Shown piece after piece: positions 6,630 through 9,833 of a DNA stretch of 9,833 nucleotides. A program made the position numbers and the translations under genes. The DNA comes from Kiritimatiellia bacterium (lineage in GTDB: Bacteria > Verrucomicrobiota > Kiritimatiellia > SLAD01), in the NCBI GenBank assembly GCA_007128275.1, contig SKXR01000149.1, positions 1-9,833 on the forward strand, in the 5' to 3' direction. Position 1 is the first letter of the stretch, and each line of letters starts with the position of its first letter. The notes under the pieces are model-generated. The model saw nothing but the letters and a program-made list of their open reading frames with translations, made no database searches and was not told the origin of the DNA.

Positions 6630-7028
6630 TCAGCTCAGGGCGGGAGGCGCCCGGGGTCCGGCACTGCCATGCAGAATGGCGTACGGAGCCCAGTCCGGCA
6701 CCATACCGCGATCAAGGTTTTCAGGAGATACGGAGAATCTCTCCACGGCGCCCAAGACCGGAGGGGGCGCCTTGGAAACTGTCAGCAGGAGGCAGGTCAC
6801 GCAGGTCGAGGTTTTAGTCCCTTTCGGAACGTCGTGATCCGGAGCGGCTGAATTATTCGGAACAGAACTATGCTCGCACGCGGAATCGGAACCCAGAGCG
6901 GACGTGGCCTCGTGTACATGCCCCATCAGATGAAGCGAAGGGGCAAAGGCCAGAACCGATAGCAAACATACCCCCACCCACGGCAGGAGCATGCACTTGA
7001 TAATTCGCTGGGCCACCCGATCAGTCAT
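6630..7028 (-). CDS. Small His/Cys membrane-anchored protein, DUF2946-like
   Basis: A 132-residue protein with one N-terminal hydrophobic segment (about res. 12-32, signal peptide or anchor), so it probably faces the periplasm. The remainder contains scattered possible metal ligands: His33, His37, His39, CEH (51-53), His65 and a CVTC pair (76-79). It ends in a Pro-rich AGPRAPPALS tail. The combination of a hydrophobic start, HxxxHxH, one CxxC followed by leucines and an RAPPA-type end matches my memory of DUF2946, a family often beside outer-membrane metal receptors. Its function is unknown, and a periplasmic metal-binding or sensing role is an inference from position. It is the first gene of the minus-strand metal cluster. 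No good Shine-Dalgarno precedes the ATG at 7028. An internal Met13 could be an alternative start but would shorten the signal segment. Confidence 0.65.
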   Translation of the reverse strand: MTDRVAQRIIKCMLLPWVGVCLLSVLAFAPSLHLMGHVHEATSALGSDSACEHSSVPNNSAAPDHDVPKGTKTSTCVTCLLLTVSKAPPPVLGAVERFSVSPENLDRGMVPDWAPYAILHGSAGPRAPPALS

Positions 7029-7036
7029 AGTGAGAA

Positions 7037-7065
7037 GACACTATCATTAAGTGGCCCCGTGTCAA
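7037..7065 (-). promoter_or_regulatory. Candidate promoter with overlapping inverted repeat for the metal-uptake cluster
   Basis: Read on the minus strand, a perfect TTGACA (7060-7065) is followed after 16 bp by TAGTGT (7038-7043), a poor -10 with three of six matches. The -10 lies inside an imperfect dyad, GACACT-ATCATTA-AGTGGC on the plus strand (7037-7055, five of six pairs). A repressor bound there would block the promoter, which fits a metal-responsive (Fur/Zur-family) operator, but the sequence is not a textbook Zur box. Confidence 0.4.
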
Positions 7066-7127
7066 ACTCTTTTGGGGCGTAACGGACGAAAAGGGTCTCG
7101 GAACGGGAGGGAAGCGGGCTGGAAAGG

Positions 7128-7280
7128 CTAGATTTTGCCTTCTTTGTAAATCACATGTTTGCGAATGACGGGATCGAATTTCTTGATCTCCATCTTTTCG
7201 GTCTGCAATTTCTTGTTCTTGGTTGTGGTATAGTAATGGCCCGTCTTGGCGGATGAAACGAGTTTGATATTTTCGCGCAT
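7128..7280 (-). CDS. rpmG: 50S ribosomal protein L33, cysteine-free form
   Basis: A complete 50-residue protein of the large ribosomal subunit. The sequence opens MRENIKLVSSAKTGHYYTTT, continues TKNKK, and ends KKFDPVIRKHVIYKEGKI, closely following the E. coli L33 pattern. It contains no cysteine, so it is the zinc-independent (C-minus) form, which lacks the CxxC zinc-ribbon pairs. GAGGAG 6 nt upstream of the ATG is a strong ribosome binding site. The gene starts 47 bp after the amidase stop on the same strand and may be co-transcribed with it. The usual L33 partners (rpmB, tRNA-Trp, secE) are not nearby. The frame is open upstream of the ATG, but the upstream part overlaps the amidase gene and is not coding. 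Confidence 0.95.
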   Translation of the reverse strand: MRENIKLVSSAKTGHYYTTTKNKKLQTEKMEIKKFDPVIRKHVIYKEGKI

Positions 7281-7327
7281 GGATGTCTCCTCAATGAAAG
7301 CCTGCACTTCTACAGGATTGTAACCTC

Positions 7328-7978
7328 TCAGGCAAGCTGATTCAAACGTTGGACGCGGGGATACAGGTATTTCCCGGGGCATAATGTCTGTCCGAGATCG
7401 ATATGCCCGTAGATTTCGCCCCGTCTGATGCCGTAATAATGGCGCGTCAAATGAACCAACTGCTCCATCGACTGCAATTGAGCCCGGGAAGGCCGTTGCC
7501 GCTCGTAATTCCCCAGCAGGACAATGCCGATGTTCTGCTCGTTTTTCCCCGAAACATGGGCGCCCCAATAGGCCAAGGAACGCCCTTCCCAGACGCGCCC
7601 GGCATAATCGATCATGAAATGGTAGCCCACATCTCCGAAATTCCGGTTCAGATGCCCGCCCAAGACGCCGTCCATGCAGCGAATCACCGCCGACTCGGAC
7701 GTGGCGGTCACCACATCGGTGCCTGTATGGTGCACCGTGATCCGCGAATACCGGTTGGGCAACGCAAACCGCAAGCGCGCCGGATTCGGGGGGATACTGG
7801 TCCATTCATGGCGACGCCTGACCGGCATGAAATTGGCGATGAACCGCAAATCGACGATCGGCGCAATGCGCGGAGCGGACGCGCTCACGACGCCTGGCGC
7901 CATGACGGCTACCGGCAAAGCCATGGCCATCGTGCGCAGGAAACCCCGCCGACTTTGTCTATGTATTTCCACCGTCAT
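7328..7978 (-). CDS. Tat-secreted N-acetylmuramoyl-L-alanine amidase (PGRP/amidase_2 fold)
   Basis: A 216-residue enzyme predicted to cut the bond between N-acetylmuramic acid and L-alanine of peptidoglycan outside the cytoplasm. It opens with a twin-arginine signal SRRGFLR (res. 9-15), a hydrophobic stretch and an Ala-rich cleavage region near 33-35. In the catalytic domain, VHHTGTD (82-88) supplies the first zinc histidine and GYHFMID the tyrosine found in T7-lysozyme-like amidases. GHIDLGQTLCPG gives His192 and Cys200, with the same 8-residue spacing as T7 lysozyme His122/Cys130. All zinc ligands are therefore present. GRVWEGRSLAYWGAHVSGKNEQNIGIVLLGNY is typical of PGRP-type amidases. The ATG at 7978 is kept because a later start would remove the Tat motif, although no good Shine-Dalgarno is seen. 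Roles in cell-wall turnover and in lysis of other cells are both possible. Confidence 0.9.
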   Translation of the reverse strand: MTVEIHRQSRRGFLRTMAMALPVAVMAPGVVSASAPRIAPIVDLRFIANFMPVRRRHEWTSIPPNPARLRFALPNRYSRITVHHTGTDVVTATSESAVIRCMDGVLGGHLNRNFGDVGYHFMIDYAGRVWEGRSLAYWGAHVSGKNEQNIGIVLLGNYERQRPSRAQLQSMEQLVHLTRHYYGIRRGEIYGHIDLGQTLCPGKYLYPRVQRLNQLA

Positions 7979-8085
7979 AGTGCAAGTTGGCCGCTAGACT
8001 TAACCGAAGTTATTAACAGATGCAAGCACACAATATGGGGAATTATGTGAAATTGGGCGTCTAGTCCGGAGCGAAACAGGCATAG

Positions 8086-8210
8086 CAGCCCGTTGAAAAA
8101 GTCATAGCCACACCTTTCCACGCCCTCACGGGCGCGGCTACGTTGCCTATTTCTTCGTAGCCGCCGTTAGGCGGTGGATGGCATGCCCGAGGAGCGTTTT
8201 TCAACGGGCT
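8086..8210. mobile_element. MITE-like element, copy 2 (125 bp, perfect TIRs, 5-bp flanking repeat CATAG)
   Basis: The ends AGCCCGTTGAAAAA (8087-8100) and TTTTTCAACGGGCT (8197-8210) are perfect inverted repeats. CATAG occurs at 8081-8085 and at 8211-8215. Inner hairpins are the same as in copy 1, plus CCGCC-GTTA-GGCGG (8161-8174), which is disrupted in copy 1. Copy 2 therefore looks like the better-preserved version. It lies 17 bp past the end of the gltS-like gene, in the gap of 249 bp before the amidase gene, and could form the 3' end of the gltS transcript. Confidence 0.75.
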
Positions 8211-8227
8211 CATAGTCTCGGGAGTTT

Positions 8228-9643
8228 TTATCCCGCCGCACGCCTCCCGAACTTGAAATGACCAAAGATCATCCACGCCATCATGACGACACCGGTCAGG
8301 ACCAGCACGGGTACGGGACCGAACTGCGCAATCAACGGCAGCGATGCCGCCGTGAACAATCCGCCCCCCACGATCGGTTCGAACAACAACTGTTTGTACC
8401 CGAAACTGTGCATGGCGCCTGTCCGGTTTTCGGGATCGGTCATGCGGATCAGCAGAAGGCCGATCACCGTCATGCCCATGCATTGACCGAAGTTGGCCAG
8501 CCCGTACGAGACCCAATGCTTGTCAAAAATGCGCGGAGCCAGCCAAAAGAAGGCTACTAGATTCCATGCAATCCCCGCCAGCGCCAACAAGACGAAGGGC
8601 CATATCTGTGCCCCGATCGCGGCCAGCGAGATCGTCGCCAAGGCGGACACAATCAATAGATCCAAAGATGCACCGGAAACGCGGTTGACCAGCTTGCGGT
8701 CGACTTTCCGAGCTCGTCCCGTCCGGTCAAGCACGATCTGCAAAAGGACACCGCCGATCATGGCCAGCGGGAACAACGGGATATGCTCCATCAACTCCGG
8801 TCCGCCCCCCGCCGCCCATGTATATTTCTCCAGCAGCACCAGCCCCTTGAGCAACAACCACCCCACCCCAATCGCGACCCCGATATACCCGAGATGAATC
8901 GAAAGCGGATCCACCATCGAACGGCTCCCCTCCTGTTCCGCCTCGATCAGTTCGCGTTCCTCGTGTTCGGCCAACTGTTCCTGTTCCTCTTCATCCGCTT
9001 CGCCCGGCGGCTTGATATGCCCCTTGCGGACCGCCCAATTCACCAACACGGTACCGATCAACACACCGGCCACCACGCCGATGGTGGCCAGCCCCAGCGC
9101 GAGATCGGCACCGGTTTCAAAACCCAATGAACGGAAGGTGTCCGATAAACCCGCCGCGGTACCATGCCCTCCTTCAAAACTGATTTCGATCAAGGCGCCC
9201 GCCATCGGGTTCATGTCCCAGACCGGCCTCAGCACCAGCAGAACCAATGTCAACCCGACAACGTACTGCCCCCATGCAATGATCTGCCCGTGCACCACCA
9301 TGGGACCGGAATCGCGCCAGATTTCCTTGGGTGGCGCAATGGATTTACCGATGAACAAGGCGGCGAAAACCACGCTGATCAGTAAGCCGGGAATCTGACG
9401 CCATACATCGAGTATGAACTCCGGGAAGATGCCATAAGCAAGAGGCCCGCTCTCATCCATTACCAGGCCCGCCAATCGCCCCAGGACTTCCGGCCCCAGC
9501 AAAAGGGCCAGTGCCCCGGCAATGATCGAGCTCGGTAAAAACAATTTCTGGAACACCGCCACATACGCCCGGATACATTTCCCGGCCAGAACAAACAAGC
9601 TGATCACGACGAAAGCCCAAAATGCGTCTGTCAAGGATGTCAT
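8228..9643 (-). CDS. Sodium:glutamate symporter family (GltS-type) membrane transporter
   Basis: A 471-residue inner-membrane secondary transporter with many hydrophobic segments. The family landmark in the first half is FEGGHGTAAGL (156-166), matching the SGGHGTGAA motif of E. coli GltS, followed by LGLATIGVVAGVLIG. The second half carries the related LANFGQCMGMTVIGLLLI in place of the GHCGFGLG region. The protein is about 70 residues longer than E. coli GltS. Part of the excess is a very acidic cytoplasm-like loop (215-238, rich in Glu) between the two halves. Na+-coupled uptake of glutamate is the default family function, but the substrate here is uncertain because of the divergence, so no gene symbol is given. 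The ATG at 9643 has GGAG about 10 nt upstream. Copy 2 of the MITE-like element follows closely. Confidence 0.88.
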   Translation of the reverse strand: MTSLTDAFWAFVVISLFVLAGKCIRAYVAVFQKLFLPSSIIAGALALLLGPEVLGRLAGLVMDESGPLAYGIFPEFILDVWRQIPGLLISVVFAALFIGKSIAPPKEIWRDSGPMVVHGQIIAWGQYVVGLTLVLLVLRPVWDMNPMAGALIEISFEGGHGTAAGLSDTFRSLGFETGADLALGLATIGVVAGVLIGTVLVNWAVRKGHIKPPGEADEEEQEQLAEHEERELIEAEQEGSRSMVDPLSIHLGYIGVAIGVGWLLLKGLVLLEKYTWAAGGGPELMEHIPLFPLAMIGGVLLQIVLDRTGRARKVDRKLVNRVSGASLDLLIVSALATISLAAIGAQIWPFVLLALAGIAWNLVAFFWLAPRIFDKHWVSYGLANFGQCMGMTVIGLLLIRMTDPENRTGAMHSFGYKQLLFEPIVGGGLFTAASLPLIAQFGPVPVLVLTGVVMMAWMIFGHFKFGRRAAG

Positions 9644-9677
9644 GTCTTATCGTCTCCCTTTCGTCATCCGAATGCGG

Positions 9678-9696
9678 TGTGACGTATATTGTGACG
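9678..9696. promoter_or_regulatory. Two direct repeats TGTGACG upstream of gltS-like gene
   Basis: TGTGACG occurs at 9678-9684 and 9690-9696, with a 12-bp period and A/T-rich DNA between. The pair lies 35-53 bp upstream of the start codon. On the minus strand TTGTCA, five of six -35 matches, is further out (9709-9714), with no good -10. The repeats could bind a transcription factor. Confidence 0.3.
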
Positions 9697-9724
9697 ATGT
9701 GCAGCAGATGACAAGCCAGACTCA

Positions 9725-9803
9725 CCCGGGCGCCTGCCCCGCGCCTCGTGTTCAGTCTCCATACACGCACGGCGGCTCGGCGGGAGCCTCGCCCCTGCCC
9801 GGG
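9725..9803. repeat. GC-rich intergenic repeat-like segment
   Basis: CCCGGGC (9725-9731) and GCCCGGG (9797-9803) are inverted arms enclosing a very GC-rich stretch that includes the hairpin GGCTC-GGCGG-GAGCC (9773-9787). No coding sequence is apparent through to the window end. The 'ggctcggcgggagcctcgcc' phrase resembles dispersed repeats of PVC-type genomes (recollection), but only one copy is in the window. Confidence 0.35.
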
Positions 9804-9833
9804 AAAATCGCGGCTTCAAGTGGTGAGATCTTC

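Noticed and set aside
7281..7327. In-frame stretch before rpmG translating as RGYNPVEVQAFIEE, resembling a DivIVA-type motif
   Set aside because: It is only about 15 codons, has no start codon, and upstream the frame overlaps the amidase gene. Most likely coincidence.
7128..7805. A single 225-codon frame ending in L33 as a fusion protein
   Set aside because: The upstream two thirds is the amidase gene read in a wrong frame. A strong ribosome binding site precedes the L33 ATG.
8061..8516. 151-codon minus-strand frame covering MITE-like copy 2, with a peptide also encoded in copy 1
   Set aside because: The shared peptide (RACHP...FSTGC) is just the translation of the repeat. The rest is out of frame within the gltS-like gene.
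1..9833. CRISPR array, tRNA or rRNA genes, transposase or phage genes
   Set aside because: No regularly spaced direct repeats, no cloverleaf-like segments and no recognisable mobile-element proteins were seen on either strand.

Overview
The window looks like a chromosomal segment from a Gram-negative bacterium. It carries an outer-membrane protein with a signal peptide and C-terminal Phe, a Tat-exported peptidoglycan amidase, and a cysteine-free ribosomal protein L33. Two weak hints point towards the PVC group (Verrucomicrobiota, Kiritimatiellota and relatives). One is the ferrochelatase motif style (SGYSCYSGCRQYRED, YQSRSGPP). The other is the intergenic 'aacgttgaa / ccaacat' and 'ggctcggcgggagcc' repeats. 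That placement is an inference and the phylum is not certain.

Layout. 1-936 (-) is a ferrochelatase, cut by the window edge before its stop. 937-1525 is a gene-free stretch holding two inverted-repeat elements. 1526-2383 (+) is a classical short-chain dehydrogenase. 2384-2646 is a repeat-rich gap between convergent genes, with a near-perfect 38-bp palindrome. 2647-7028 (-) is the core of the window, a metal (probably zinc) acquisition cluster. In transcription order it encodes a small His/Cys protein resembling DUF2946, a 477-residue outer-membrane protein with two histidine-rich segments, a ZnuA-like binding protein, a short ZnuC-like ATPase and a ZnuB-like permease. 7128-7280 (-) is rpmG (L33), 48 bp downstream of a Tat-secreted PGRP/amidase_2 protein (7328-7978, -). 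8086-8210 is a second copy of the element at 1276-1403. 8228-9643 (-) is a GltS-type sodium:glutamate symporter family protein. 9644-9833 is its upstream region plus a GC-rich repeat.

How the parts fit. The five minus-strand genes from 7028 to 2647 plausibly move a divalent metal from outside the cell, through the outer membrane protein, to the periplasmic binding protein and the ABC importer. znuA-znuC-znuB are tightly packed (6-nt gap, then an ATGA overlap). The outer-membrane gene and the small His/Cys gene lie directly upstream on the same strand. A promoter-like TTGACA with an overlapping inverted repeat precedes the first gene.

The most interesting non-coding signal is a 125-128-bp element present twice. 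Both copies end in AGCCCGTTGAAAAA-type inverted repeats and both are flanked by different 5-bp direct repeats (CCTGG and CATAG). That is the signature of a transposed MITE-like element. No CRISPR array, tRNA, rRNA or transposase gene was seen.
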